This document shows positions 51,332-59,114 of a stretch of 64,000 nt of DNA, one piece after another; positions within the stretch are counted from its first letter, which is position 1, and every line of letters starts with the position of its first letter. A program made the position numbers and the translations under genes. Below the pieces are notes generated by a model that was not told where the DNA came from, made no database searches, and was given only the letters and a program-made list of their open reading frames with translations. The stretch spans positions 434,001 through 498,000 of the forward strand of contig NZ_QLUW01000003.1 in the NCBI RefSeq assembly GCF_003268025.1, written 5' to 3'. This DNA comes from Paenibacillus montanisoli. GTDB lineage: Bacteria > Bacillota > Bacilli > Paenibacillales > Paenibacillaceae.

Positions 51332-51747
51332 GAGGTAACGGTTACCTCACTTGACCTCGTTTTCGCCGCTTTGTCGTCCATGAGCGGTAACGGTTACCTC
51401 TCTTGGCCTCGTTTTCGCCGCTTTGCCGCCCATATGCGGTAACGGTTACCTCTCTTGACCTCGTTTTCGCCGCTTTGCCGCCCATGTGCGGTAAGTGTTA
51501 CCTCTCTTGACCTCGTTTTCTCCGCTTTGCCGCCCATGTGCGGTAACGGTTACCTCTCTTGGCCTCATTTTCGCCGCTATGCCGCCCATGTGAGGTAACG
51601 GTTACCTCTCTTGGCCTCGTTTTCGCCGCTTTGCCGCACATGTGCGGTAACTATTACCTCTCTTGGCCTCGTTTTCGCAGCTTTGCCGTCCATGTGCGGT
51701 AACGGTTACCTCTCTTGGCCTCACCTTCACCGTTTTACCGCATATTT
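51332..51747. repeat. Eight exact 52-bp tandem repeats with a GGTAAC-G-GTTACC palindrome
   Basis: Units start at 51332, 51384, 51436, 51488, 51540, 51592, 51644 and 51696, each 52 bases with no indel. Each begins G(C/A)GGTAACGGTTACCTC (copies 4 and 7 have changed palindromes: AAGTGT and AACTAT), then CTTGGCCTCGTTTTCGCC and GCTTTGCCGCCCATGT. The last unit is degenerate. The block ends about 90 bases before the sigma-factor gene. Confidence 0.97.
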
Positions 51748-51771
51748 TTCGTTTTTTGTTCAACAAAGCAA

Positions 51772-51795
51772 AACCGTTTGGCTGTCTGCGAAGTC
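51772..51795 (+). promoter_or_regulatory. Candidate ECF-type autoregulated promoter
   Basis: AACC (51772-51775), 16-base spacer, AGTC (51792-51795), reminiscent of the AAC ... CGTC elements recognised by ECF sigma factors, 40 bases before the sigma gene. Confidence 0.3.
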
Positions 51796-51834
51796 TAATG
51801 GTTATAGAAGCAATATGGCGGGAGAGGAAAACGC

Positions 51835-52377
51835 ATGGATAACGACGAATTGCTGGCCCTTGCGGCCAAACGCGGCGATGATGCGGCTTTCTACAGCCTC
51901 ATTACGAAGCACAAGGAAAAAATGTACCGGATCGCATATACGTACTTGAGAAATGAAGCCGATGCGCTTGAAGCGGTTCAGGAAGCGACCTGCCGGGCGT
52001 ACGTGCAGATTCGCAAGTTGAAAGAGCCGGGTTATTTTGGCAGCTGGTTGATCCGAATCTTAATGAACTATTGTGCGGACGAGGTCAAACGGAAGGCCAG
52101 GAGGAGAGGAGACCAGCAACAGGCTGCGGCTGCTGAAGAGCCGCACGCGACAAGCGGCGAATCAACATTGCTGGAGAGAGTCATGCTCGAATCGGCAGTC
52201 GAGCAGCTGGACGTCAATTACCGGACTGTCATTCAGCTGAAATATTATCACGATCTGACAATTACGGAGATTGCGAGAACGCTTAAGAAGCCGGAAGGCA
52301 CGATCAAAACATGGCTGCACAAAGCCCTAGGCGGGCTTCGGAAAAGGCTGGAGAAGGATGGTGAATGTCATGAATGA
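51835..52377 (+). CDS. ECF-type RNA polymerase sigma factor
   Basis: 180 residues. Region 2 (about 20-80) has AAFYSLITKHKEKMYRIAYTYLRNEADALEAVQEATCRAYVQI with the core- and -10-binding segments. Region 4 (about 120-175) has LDVNYRTVIQLKYYHDLTITEIARTLKKPEGTIKTWLHKALGGLRKRL, including the HTH that contacts the -35. GGCGGGAGAGG lies upstream. It overlaps by eight bases the next gene, a membrane anti-sigma candidate, as expected for an ECF pair. Confidence 0.93.
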   Translation: MDNDELLALAAKRGDDAAFYSLITKHKEKMYRIAYTYLRNEADALEAVQEATCRAYVQIRKLKEPGYFGSWLIRILMNYCADEVKRKARRRGDQQQAAAAEEPHATSGESTLLERVMLESAVEQLDVNYRTVIQLKYYHDLTITEIARTLKKPEGTIKTWLHKALGGLRKRLEKDGECHE

Positions 52378-53713
52378 GTATCGTGACCATAACGCGCAGG
52401 AGTGGCAGGAGCTGGAGGCGATGAAGGAGCATATCGATCGGATCGCGGTTCCTTCTGCAATCGATGAAGCGATTAAGAACGGCATGCGGCTTGGCCGGCA
52501 GCGCAGAAGGCGCCGAGTGCTAACGAGAATGGTTTCCTGTACGGCCATGTTCATGCTTCTCGTCATGGTAGCGTCCGTCCGCTTCTCTCCTACAGTAGCC
52601 GCCTATGTCGGCGATATCCCCGGACTTCGCGCGCTCGTTGAGCTAATCAACTACGACAAAGGCTTAAAGCTTGCGATAGAAAATGATTTTATGCAGAAGG
52701 TCGGTCTATCGGAAGAACACGACGGCATCAAAATGACGGTGGACGGCATCCTTGCGGATGAATCGAGGGTTATCGTTTTCTACACCTTAACGAACCAGGA
52801 TGGACGCAAGCGCGTGGTCAACCTCCGAAACGTGAAGCTGGCCAATAACGCGAATACTTCCACTTCATATGGAGCCTCGGATTTCAGTGAAAAATGGGTA
52901 AGCAAGCAAGGAACGATCGACTTTAATTTTCATGAGGGGACCGGTATACCGGAACTATTGGAGCTGGAGGTTAAGTTCGATGAGGTGAATGAAACTGCCA
53001 CTAGCAGTCCGGTATGGAAGTTTAACATTCCGGTAGATAAAACGAAATTCGAGGGCAAGAAAGAAACCTATGCGATCAACCAGACGGTTACCGTTGAAGG
53101 CCAGCGGATCACTTTCGGAACGATGACCGTCCATCCGACTCGAATCGGGCTGGAGGTAGCTTACGATCCGGCCAATACGAAGAAATTGTTTTACTTTGAC
53201 GATATCCGGATCGAAGACGAGAAGGGCGAGACGTTCGGCACCATCATCAACGGCATATCCGCTTCGAACATTAGCGAGACCAAGGAGGTGCTTTACTTCC
53301 AGAGCAACTATTTCAGCAAGCCGGAGAAGCTCTATTTGCGGGCAAGCAGCATTCGGGCGATGGACAAAAATAAGCTGGAGGTACAGGTTGATCTAGATCG
53401 CAAGAAGCTGCTCTTCCGACCGGACGATCGGCTTACCCTAGTAGATGTCGGTACCAGCAGCGAGAATGGTCAAGGCGTTCTAGTCTTTCGTTTGGATAAT
53501 GACCATCCGCTTGATGAGCATCGTCAGTACCATTTGTTTTCGAGCACCTACAAGGATGCATCCGGTAAACAATTCGAATCCAACATGACGGGATCGACAG
53601 AAAACGAGTTCCAGTACTATATCCGTAAAGCGGAGTACAAGAGCCCGCTCACGCTCTACGTTGAAGATTATCCGTCCAGGATCCTAGGCGATATAAATCT
53701 CAGAATTAAATAG
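52370..53713 (+). CDS. DUF4179-type membrane protein, probable anti-sigma factor
   Basis: 447 residues. The cytoplasmic N-terminus (about 60 residues with an arginine-rich stretch) is followed by one membrane helix (about 55-75), a DUF4179-like domain starting FSPTVAAYVGDIPGLRALVELI, and a large extracytoplasmic beta-rich region to the C-terminus. The start codon lies inside the sigma gene (ATGAATGA overlap), so translation is coupled. GGTGA five bases before 52370 supports this start over the ATG at 52358. It probably holds the sigma factor at the membrane until a cell-envelope signal arrives. Confidence 0.85.
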   Translation: MNEYRDHNAQEWQELEAMKEHIDRIAVPSAIDEAIKNGMRLGRQRRRRRVLTRMVSCTAMFMLLVMVASVRFSPTVAAYVGDIPGLRALVELINYDKGLKLAIENDFMQKVGLSEEHDGIKMTVDGILADESRVIVFYTLTNQDGRKRVVNLRNVKLANNANTSTSYGASDFSEKWVSKQGTIDFNFHEGTGIPELLELEVKFDEVNETATSSPVWKFNIPVDKTKFEGKKETYAINQTVTVEGQRITFGTMTVHPTRIGLEVAYDPANTKKLFYFDDIRIEDEKGETFGTIINGISASNISETKEVLYFQSNYFSKPEKLYLRASSIRAMDKNKLEVQVDLDRKKLLFRPDDRLTLVDVGTSSENGQGVLVFRLDNDHPLDEHRQYHLFSSTYKDASGKQFESNMTGSTENEFQYYIRKAEYKSPLTLYVEDYPSRILGDINLRIK

Positions 53714-53724
53714 TAGAGCTAAAG

Positions 53725-53753
53725 CAGGCTGCCGGCATTCGGCAGCCTGTTTT
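53725..53753 (+). terminator. Terminator of the sigma/anti-sigma operon
   Basis: CAGGCTGCCG / CGGCAGCCTG, five-base loop, T4. Confidence 0.9.
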
Positions 53754-53805
53754 AGGTATTTTATGGTAAAATAATGGAGCGATTTCTAATAGGATGAGGT
53801 GAAAC

Positions 53806-54423
53806 ATGCATCAATCTAATGTATTAGGTAAGGTCACATGTTTGATCACGAGGGAAAAAGCTGCGGGAACGGAGCTTCTTCTGATCCAACATCCGAATGC
53901 AGGGATCCAGCTTCCCGCCGGTACGGTTGAATTAAGCGAGGAATGTGAACAAGCTACCCTGCGAGAAGCATATGAAGAAACGGGATTAGATGATTTTATT
54001 GGAATTCGATATATCGGAAAACTAGATGTTGATCTATCCGGTGAACATATCATTTATAAGCAAGCCAAGGTATTTTCCAGACCGGATTTAACAAGCTCCC
54101 AGTGGGCCGAGATCAGGCGGGGAATTACGGTACAAGAAGAGCGGAAACAAGGGGATTTTGTTCAAGTTTCATATAGGGAAGGCGATCAATATCCCGATCC
54201 CAATTACATCACCTATCAAATCACGGGATGGGTGCAAGCGGCTGACCTTACCGCGAAGGTTTCACGGCACTTCTACCATTTGCGAACGAATTGCGATTTA
54301 ACCGAGTGGGACCGTGAAGCGGATCACCATTTGTTCAAGTTATTTTGGGCTCCGCTTCATACGCTGCCTGAGATTGTGTACCCTCAAAATAAGTGGCTAG
54401 AGTATGTGTTTTCTGATTTGTAG
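53806..54423 (+). CDS. Nudix hydrolase
   Basis: 205 residues. The Nudix box is complete: G-TVELS-E-ECEQATL-REAYEETGL. The remaining roughly 120 residues do not resemble a known fused domain; WFN-type motifs of MutT are absent, so the nucleotide or sugar-nucleotide substrate is open. GGATGAGGTG precedes the ATG. A TAAAAT-like -10 lies at about 53767. Confidence 0.88.
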   Translation: MHQSNVLGKVTCLITREKAAGTELLLIQHPNAGIQLPAGTVELSEECEQATLREAYEETGLDDFIGIRYIGKLDVDLSGEHIIYKQAKVFSRPDLTSSQWAEIRRGITVQEERKQGDFVQVSYREGDQYPDPNYITYQITGWVQAADLTAKVSRHFYHLRTNCDLTEWDREADHHLFKLFWAPLHTLPEIVYPQNKWLEYVFSDL

Positions 54424-54499
54424 TTGACTTGGAGTTAACTCCAGAGCGTACACTTCATGTGCAGATATCGTAATTTAGCGGAAAGCGAGGAACGATCGA

Positions 54500-55480
54500 A
54501 TGGAATATGTGAAGCTTGGCAATACCGGCTTGGATGTGTCCCGGCTTTGTCTTGGCTGTATGAGTTTTGGCGTAGCGGAGCGGTGGGTTCATCCTTGGGT
54601 GCTTGATGAAGAACGGAGTCGTCCGATTATTAAGAGAGCATTGGAGCTTGGCATCAATTTTTTCGATACGGCGAACGTGTATTCAGATGGAACAAGCGAG
54701 GAAATTGTCGGACGAGCGTTGAAGGACTATGCCAATCGCGATGAAATCGTTCTTGCGACAAAGGTTCATTTTCGCATGCATCAAGGCCCCAATGGCGCCG
54801 GACTTTCCCGAAAGGCCATTATGAGTGAAATCGATAAGAGTCTGAAGCGGCTGGGGACGGACTACGTAGACCTCTACCAAATCCATCGTTGGGATTACCA
54901 TACGCCGATTGAAGAAACGATGGAAGCGTTGCACGATGTCGTGAAAGCAGGGAAGGCCAGATATATAGGAGCATCCGCTATGTACGCTTGGCAATTCCTA
55001 AAGGCATTGCATGTTGCTGAGAAGAATAGGTGGACCAAGTTTGTATCCATGCAAAATCATTTGAACCTTCTTTACCGCGAAGAGGAGAGGGAGATGCTGC
55101 CGCTCTGCAAGGAAGAGAAAATCGGCGTCATTCCTTATAGCCCGTTAGCCTCGGGAAGATTGACGCGCGATTGGGCGGAAACCACGCATCGTTCCGAAAC
55201 GGATCAAGTTCAGAAATCTAAATATGACGCGACGGCACATACGGATAGATTGATCGTGGAGCGAGTAGCCGCCATCGCAGAGCAACGCGGCGTTCCCCGC
55301 GCCCATATCGCGCTGGCTTGGCTTCTGCAGAAACAACCGGTAACTGCCCCCATCGTCGGCGCGACAAAAACGTCCCATCTCGAAGATGCGGCAGCAGCTC
55401 TTTCGATTACGTTAACGGCAGAAGAAATTGCGTCGCTGGAAGAGCCGTATGTTCCTCATCCGGTCGTTGGAGCCATTTAA
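54500..55480 (+). CDS. Aldo/keto reductase
   Basis: 326 residues forming an NADPH-dependent TIM barrel. The catalytic tetrad is visible: Asp and Tyr in NFFDTANVYSDGTSEE, Lys in VLATKVHF, His in YQIHRWDYHTPIEETMEAL. The C-terminal IVGATKTSHLEDAAAAL binds the cofactor phosphate. Closest in look to the YajO/YdhF-like reductases. AAAGCGAGGA precedes the ATG. It is followed 18 bases later by a MerR regulator, forming an operon. Confidence 0.92.
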   Translation: MEYVKLGNTGLDVSRLCLGCMSFGVAERWVHPWVLDEERSRPIIKRALELGINFFDTANVYSDGTSEEIVGRALKDYANRDEIVLATKVHFRMHQGPNGAGLSRKAIMSEIDKSLKRLGTDYVDLYQIHRWDYHTPIEETMEALHDVVKAGKARYIGASAMYAWQFLKALHVAEKNRWTKFVSMQNHLNLLYREEEREMLPLCKEEKIGVIPYSPLASGRLTRDWAETTHRSETDQVQKSKYDATAHTDRLIVERVAAIAEQRGVPRAHIALAWLLQKQPVTAPIVGATKTSHLEDAAAALSITLTAEEIASLEEPYVPHPVVGAI

Positions 55481-55498
55481 TCGGAGGGGGGCAACGGC

Positions 55499-55885
55499 AT
55501 GTTGATCGCAGAGGTCAGCGATAAATACGATTTATCCCAGGATACGCTCCGCTACTATGAACGAATCGGACTTATCCCGCGCGTAAACCGAAATAAGAGC
55601 GGTCTCAGGGACTACACCGAAGAAGATTGCAAGTGGGTGGAATTCATCAAATGTATGCGGGGAGCAGGACTTCCGGTTGAAACGTTAATCGAATATGTTA
55701 AGTTGTTTCAACTGGGTGACGCGACCGTAGCAGCTAGAAAAGAACTTTTGATCGGGCAGCGTGATCAGCTCCTGACGCGGATGGAAGAGATGAAGCGCGT
55801 ATTGGAGCGTCTGGATGATAAGATTGCCAGATATGAACAGACTATAGGCGCGAAAGAAAAAGCATTGATGGCACATGATTCGTAA
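55499..55885 (+). CDS. MerR-family transcriptional regulator
   Basis: 128 residues. N-terminal winged HTH: LIAEVSDKYDLSQDTLRYYERIGLIPRVNRNKSGLRDY, then a coiled coil (about 80-120). No C-terminal metal cysteines are present, so it resembles the AdhR/YraB group that senses aldehydes rather than metals; that fits its aldo/keto reductase partner. CGGAGGGGGG precedes the ATG. Confidence 0.92.
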   Translation: MLIAEVSDKYDLSQDTLRYYERIGLIPRVNRNKSGLRDYTEEDCKWVEFIKCMRGAGLPVETLIEYVKLFQLGDATVAARKELLIGQRDQLLTRMEEMKRVLERLDDKIARYEQTIGAKEKALMAHDS

Positions 55886-55890
55886 TAGGC

Positions 55891-55927
55891 AGACCCCCGT
55901 TTCGTTAATCGAACGGGGGTCTTGCTT
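55891..55927 (+). terminator. Terminator of the reductase-MerR operon
   Basis: AGACCCCCGTT / AACGGGGGTCT with a ten-base loop followed by TGCTTTCG. Confidence 0.85.
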
Positions 55928-55946
55928 TCGTTTATGAAAAAAGCCG

Positions 55947-57062
55947 TCACTGCATGAGCTGCAGGACGGCGCGCGAGCATTCCATCGGGTTGTATTGCTG
56001 ATTGCGTTTGTTCAATAAATTCATGCGGTGCTGGCCGGAGGTGTATGGCTCTTGGATGAGCTCAAACCATTTGTCGATCGTTTCGGTGGAGACGAGCATT
56101 TCGCCGAAGCCGCTTGCGACGAAGTATTCGCAATTGACCTCTTCTTGGCCAGGGATCGGCTCGTAGAACAGCATCGGGATGCCTTTGCTCAAACCTTCCG
56201 TACACGTCATGCCGCCGGGCTTCGTGATGAGCAAGTCGGAGACGTCCATCAGCTTGTTGATTTCCTTCGTAAAACCGAGCACCTTGATATTCGGATGCTG
56301 AAAACTCGATTCGGCGAGCATGCGCTCTCGCACCTTCTCGTTGTTGCCGACGCAGTAGATCAGCTGGATGCGGTCGCGCCAGCGGGTCATATACGCAAGC
56401 AAATCATCGCTGTACATAATCCCCCAGCCGCCGCCCATAATAAGGACGGTTGGCAGCGGCTTCAAATCGAATTGCGCCTGCAGCTCGGATTTGTCGTAGG
56501 TTTGCCAGAAGTTCGGATGAACCGGAATGCCGGTAACCTCGATCCGGCTCGGCGAGATGCCGCGATCGGTCAGCTTCTTCTTCACCTCAACCGTAGAAAC
56601 CAAATACTTATTGACTTCCGAGCTGGTCCAGGTCCCGTGAGCGTCATAATCGGTGATGAGCGTATACAGCGGTATCTGAAGCCCTAGCCGCTTCAGTCTC
56701 GAAACCACCGCATTCGGAAGGGGATGCGTGCACACGATCAAATCCGGCTTCAATTGAGAGATGACCTGTTCCGTGTGCGTATAGAAAAGCCGATGAAGCG
56801 CAAGCTGCGCAAATCGGTTGAGCGATTTTTTATATTGCCTGCGATATAGCTTTCCGAGCAGCTTCGGCTGCTTCGTCACCGTTTTGCGGTAGGCGGATAC
56901 AATCATCGGGCCGATTACCGGGTTAAGAAAATTGCCCAGCTCGATGACGCGGGTCTGAATCGTTGAGTCAAGTGAACGAAGCCCTACCGCAAGCGCATAG
57001 GCCGCCTGGGTATGACCGGAGCCGAACCCTTCGGATAGGAGCAATACTCGTTTTTTTCGCAT
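55947..57062 (-). CDS. Processive diacylglycerol/MGDG-type glycosyltransferase (GT28, UgtP-like)
   Basis: 371 residues. The acceptor-binding N-domain opens VLLLSEGFGSGHTQAAYAL, with LIVCTHPLPNAVVSRLKR and LITDYDAHGTW. The sugar-nucleotide-binding C-domain has VLIMGGGWGIMYSDDLL, NIKVLGFTKEINKLMDVSDLLITKPGGMTCTEGLSKGIPMLFYEPIPGQEE. Enzymes of this type glucosylate diacylglycerol to make glycolipids and the lipoteichoic acid anchor; some B. subtilis homologues act in this pathway and some do not. Monocistronic. Confidence 0.88.
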   Translation of the reverse strand: MRKKRVLLLSEGFGSGHTQAAYALAVGLRSLDSTIQTRVIELGNFLNPVIGPMIVSAYRKTVTKQPKLLGKLYRRQYKKSLNRFAQLALHRLFYTHTEQVISQLKPDLIVCTHPLPNAVVSRLKRLGLQIPLYTLITDYDAHGTWTSSEVNKYLVSTVEVKKKLTDRGISPSRIEVTGIPVHPNFWQTYDKSELQAQFDLKPLPTVLIMGGGWGIMYSDDLLAYMTRWRDRIQLIYCVGNNEKVRERMLAESSFQHPNIKVLGFTKEINKLMDVSDLLITKPGGMTCTEGLSKGIPMLFYEPIPGQEEVNCEYFVASGFGEMLVSTETIDKWFELIQEPYTSGQHRMNLLNKRNQQYNPMECSRAVLQLMQ

Positions 57063-57246
57063 CTTCTCACCTGCTTCGAATTAACCGGGTCGGGAATCCT
57101 TGTAAACCCTCTTATCATATTACGCTGTTACCCCGTTGCAGCACAAGATTGGAATTGAGACTTGCTTCCGATCGTTTCCTTAATTTATCCTTAAATTAGG
57201 AGGCTCGCACCAGTTGCGGGCAAGTATCAGATTGGAGTGGATGAGG

Positions 57247-57639
57247 ATGCAGAATAACCAGAAGTTTATCCCGGATCAAGGCGCTATTGTGAATTTTACC
57301 TATAAAACGGGCGAATATGCAGGGGAAGTCATGGAAAACAGCGGTCCGCGGGCGCTGCTTAAAGTACTTGCCGTACTCAAGCACCCGGAGCAGGGAGATT
57401 TGCACAATCCGTATAACCCCGACGTGCCGATGTTTCATGAACGAAGGGCGTCCAGTTATACAGAGAAAGTGAATGTTCCATTCGGCGATATCGGCGGTCT
57501 GTACCGCGGAGAATTGCCCGATTATAAGGAATCGTTGAGACGCGCGGTAGCGGCAGAGATCGAAGCGATCGACAGGCTGAAGCGCTGGGCGGAACGCGGT
57601 TTGGAGCAGCTGCGGCAGCTGGAAAAGGAATATAAATAA
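57247..57639 (+). CDS. kapB: Kinase-associated protein KapB
   Basis: 130 residues, close to the 128 of Bacillus KapB. The sequence QGAIVNFTYKTGEYAGEVMEN, LLKVLAVLKHPEQGDLHNPYNPDVPMFHERRA and the C-terminal ESLRRAVAAEIEAIDRLKRW are characteristic. KapB supports phosphate flow from sporulation kinases (KinB) to Spo0F. GGAGTGG lies seven bases before 57247, which is preferred over the ATG at 57241. Followed 22 bases later by pyrE. Confidence 0.9.
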   Translation: MQNNQKFIPDQGAIVNFTYKTGEYAGEVMENSGPRALLKVLAVLKHPEQGDLHNPYNPDVPMFHERRASSYTEKVNVPFGDIGGLYRGELPDYKESLRRAVAAEIEAIDRLKRWAERGLEQLRQLEKEYK

Positions 57640-57661
57640 CGGATACGCGGGGGCAGCACTC

Positions 57662-58228
57662 ATGAACAAAAATGAATTGGCGAAAGAGATCTACAGCATC
57701 TCGCATCTAAAGGGAAGCTTTAAGCTTCGTTCCGGCCAAGTATCGGATACCTATTTTGATAAATATTTATTTGAAGGCAATCCGCAGGTGCTGGGCGCGA
57801 TCGCCAGCGAGCTGTCCTCCCGCATACCGGTTGGAATCGATGTGCTGGCAGGCCTGGAGATGGGCGGCATTCCAATCGCGACGGCGCTGTCACTGCAGAC
57901 GAACCTGAACGCGGCGTTCGTGCGCAAGGAGGCGAAGAGCTATGGTACCTGCAAGCTTGCCGAAGGCGCCGACATCCGCGGCAAGCGGGTATGCGTCGTG
58001 GAGGATGTGGTAACGACAGGCGGTCAAATTTTGCTAAGCGTCAAGGAACTGCGAGAAGCGGGCGCGATCGTGGAGGATGTCGTCTGCGTCATCGAACGCC
58101 ACCCGGACGGACGCAAAAACCTGGCGGAGAACGGACTGAAGCTTCATGCGCTGTTCAAGATGGAGGAGCTCGTTGCAGCCGGGGCAGATCAGGATGTCGA
58201 GCATCAGGGGGAAGGCTGGGGGGATTGA
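57662..58228 (+). CDS. pyrE: Orotate phosphoribosyltransferase
   Basis: 188 residues. PRPP-binding motif VCVVEDVVTTGGQ, the flexible loop region FVRKEAKSYGTCKL, and LAGLEMGGIPIATALS. PyrE makes OMP from orotate and PRPP in pyrimidine synthesis. It is separated from any other pyr gene here and sits with kapB, probably in the same transcript. No PyrR-type leader is visible. Confidence 0.93.
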   Translation: MNKNELAKEIYSISHLKGSFKLRSGQVSDTYFDKYLFEGNPQVLGAIASELSSRIPVGIDVLAGLEMGGIPIATALSLQTNLNAAFVRKEAKSYGTCKLAEGADIRGKRVCVVEDVVTTGGQILLSVKELREAGAIVEDVVCVIERHPDGRKNLAENGLKLHALFKMEELVAAGADQDVEHQGEGWGD

Positions 58229-58259
58229 AGGAAATCCGAAAAACTTCATTCTGACCAAT

Positions 58260-58282
58260 TGACCGGATTGTAATTATGGTCA
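58260..58282. promoter_or_regulatory. Operator TGACC-N13-GGTCA before the TetR gene
   Basis: A 5-bp inverted repeat spaced by 13 bases, with an extra TGACC half-site at 58252. The same spacing occurs upstream of the YhgE/Pip gene (59063-59085). Confidence 0.65.
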
Positions 58283-58327
58283 TTTTCTGATAGGATTGCT
58301 TTAAGGTCAAGGAAGGGGCGCAGCGTA

Positions 58328-58915
58328 ATGGAATCGAAGAAGCCGGTCGATCGCAGAATGCAAATCATCGAGGCGGCGGGAAAATCGTTTGCCATGTTCG
58401 GATATAAAGCGACGACTATGGAGCTTGTTTCCAAAATCGCCGGCGTCGGCAAAGGGACGATTTATACGTTCTTTGCGACGAAGGAAGATCTGTTCGGCGA
58501 AATCATCCGGCAGTTGGCCGGCGAGCTGCGCAGCCTTGCGGAACGCATGATTGACCGCGAGCGGAACTTTTTTGCCAATCTGGCTGCTGTCCTGCACGAG
58601 TTGCTGCTATTCCGCGAGAAGCATGAGCTGATGGTGAAGCTTTCGCAGGAGATCCGGGATATCGGCACGCCGATGGCCAAGGATGGCATCGCCAAGCTTG
58701 AGCAGGCGATTCAAGGCTTTATCCAGCATGAGGTAGAGCTTGCCGTAAAGAAAGGCGAACTGCGCGACAGCGTCGACCCGGCGCTGACGGCTTTCATCAT
58801 GCTGAAGTTGTATGTAGCGATCGGAGTGGAATGGAGTAAAAGCCATCCGCTCACGCGCGAGGAAATCGCGGATTATTTTACGAATTTGTTAAGCAGCGGC
58901 GTCGCGGCGCGTTGA
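58328..58915 (+). CDS. TetR-family transcriptional regulator (YhgD-like)
   Basis: 195 residues. HTH: RRMQIIEAAGKSFAMFGYKATTMELVSKIAGVGKGTIYTFFATKEDLF. A helical ligand-binding C-terminus follows. Adjacent to a YhgE/Pip protein, as in the B. subtilis yhgD-yhgE pair, and matching operators lie before both genes, so it probably represses itself and yhgE. AAGGAAGGGG precedes the ATG. Confidence 0.92.
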   Translation: MESKKPVDRRMQIIEAAGKSFAMFGYKATTMELVSKIAGVGKGTIYTFFATKEDLFGEIIRQLAGELRSLAERMIDRERNFFANLAAVLHELLLFREKHELMVKLSQEIRDIGTPMAKDGIAKLEQAIQGFIQHEVELAVKKGELRDSVDPALTAFIMLKLYVAIGVEWSKSHPLTREEIADYFTNLLSSGVAAR

Positions 58916-58945
58916 TTTGGGGACCCGGTTAGGCTGTAGTTCGAT

Positions 58946-59020
58946 CAAGAAAGTACGGTGCAAGAAAGTACGGTTCAAGAAAGTGCGGTTCAAGAAAGTA
59001 CGGTGCAAGAAAGTACGGTT
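58946..59020. repeat. 15-bp tandem repeat CAAGAAAGTACGGT(T/G), five copies
   Basis: Five uninterrupted copies; the third has one change (GTGCGG). They lie between the TetR stop codon and its terminator. The period is five codons, but no start or RBS serves the frame. Confidence 0.97.
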
Positions 59021-59026
59021 CAAGTT

Positions 59027-59049
59027 AGGCTAGGGGAGCTAGCCTTTTT
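59027..59049 (+). terminator. Terminator after the TetR gene
   Basis: AGGCTA / TAGCCT with a seven-base loop and T5. Confidence 0.75.
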
Positions 59050-59062
59050 GTTTGTTATCGAT

Positions 59063-59085
59063 TGACCAAAATACTAATTCGGTCA
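59063..59085. promoter_or_regulatory. Operator TGACC-N13-GGTCA before the YhgE/Pip gene
   Basis: The same half-sites and the same 13-base spacing as at 58260-58282, 30 bases before the start codon. Confidence 0.65.
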
Positions 59086-59114
59086 TTTATTCATTCTCAT
59101 GGAGGCGTTGCGTT

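Noticed and set aside
51332-51747. The 52-bp array as a CRISPR locus
   Set aside because: Units are contiguous 52-bp copies with no unique spacers, and there are no cas genes nearby.
58946-59051. The 15-bp repeat as a repeated pentapeptide coding region
   Set aside because: One frame reads QESTV-like repeats, but there is no start codon with an RBS, and the array sits between a stop codon and a terminator.
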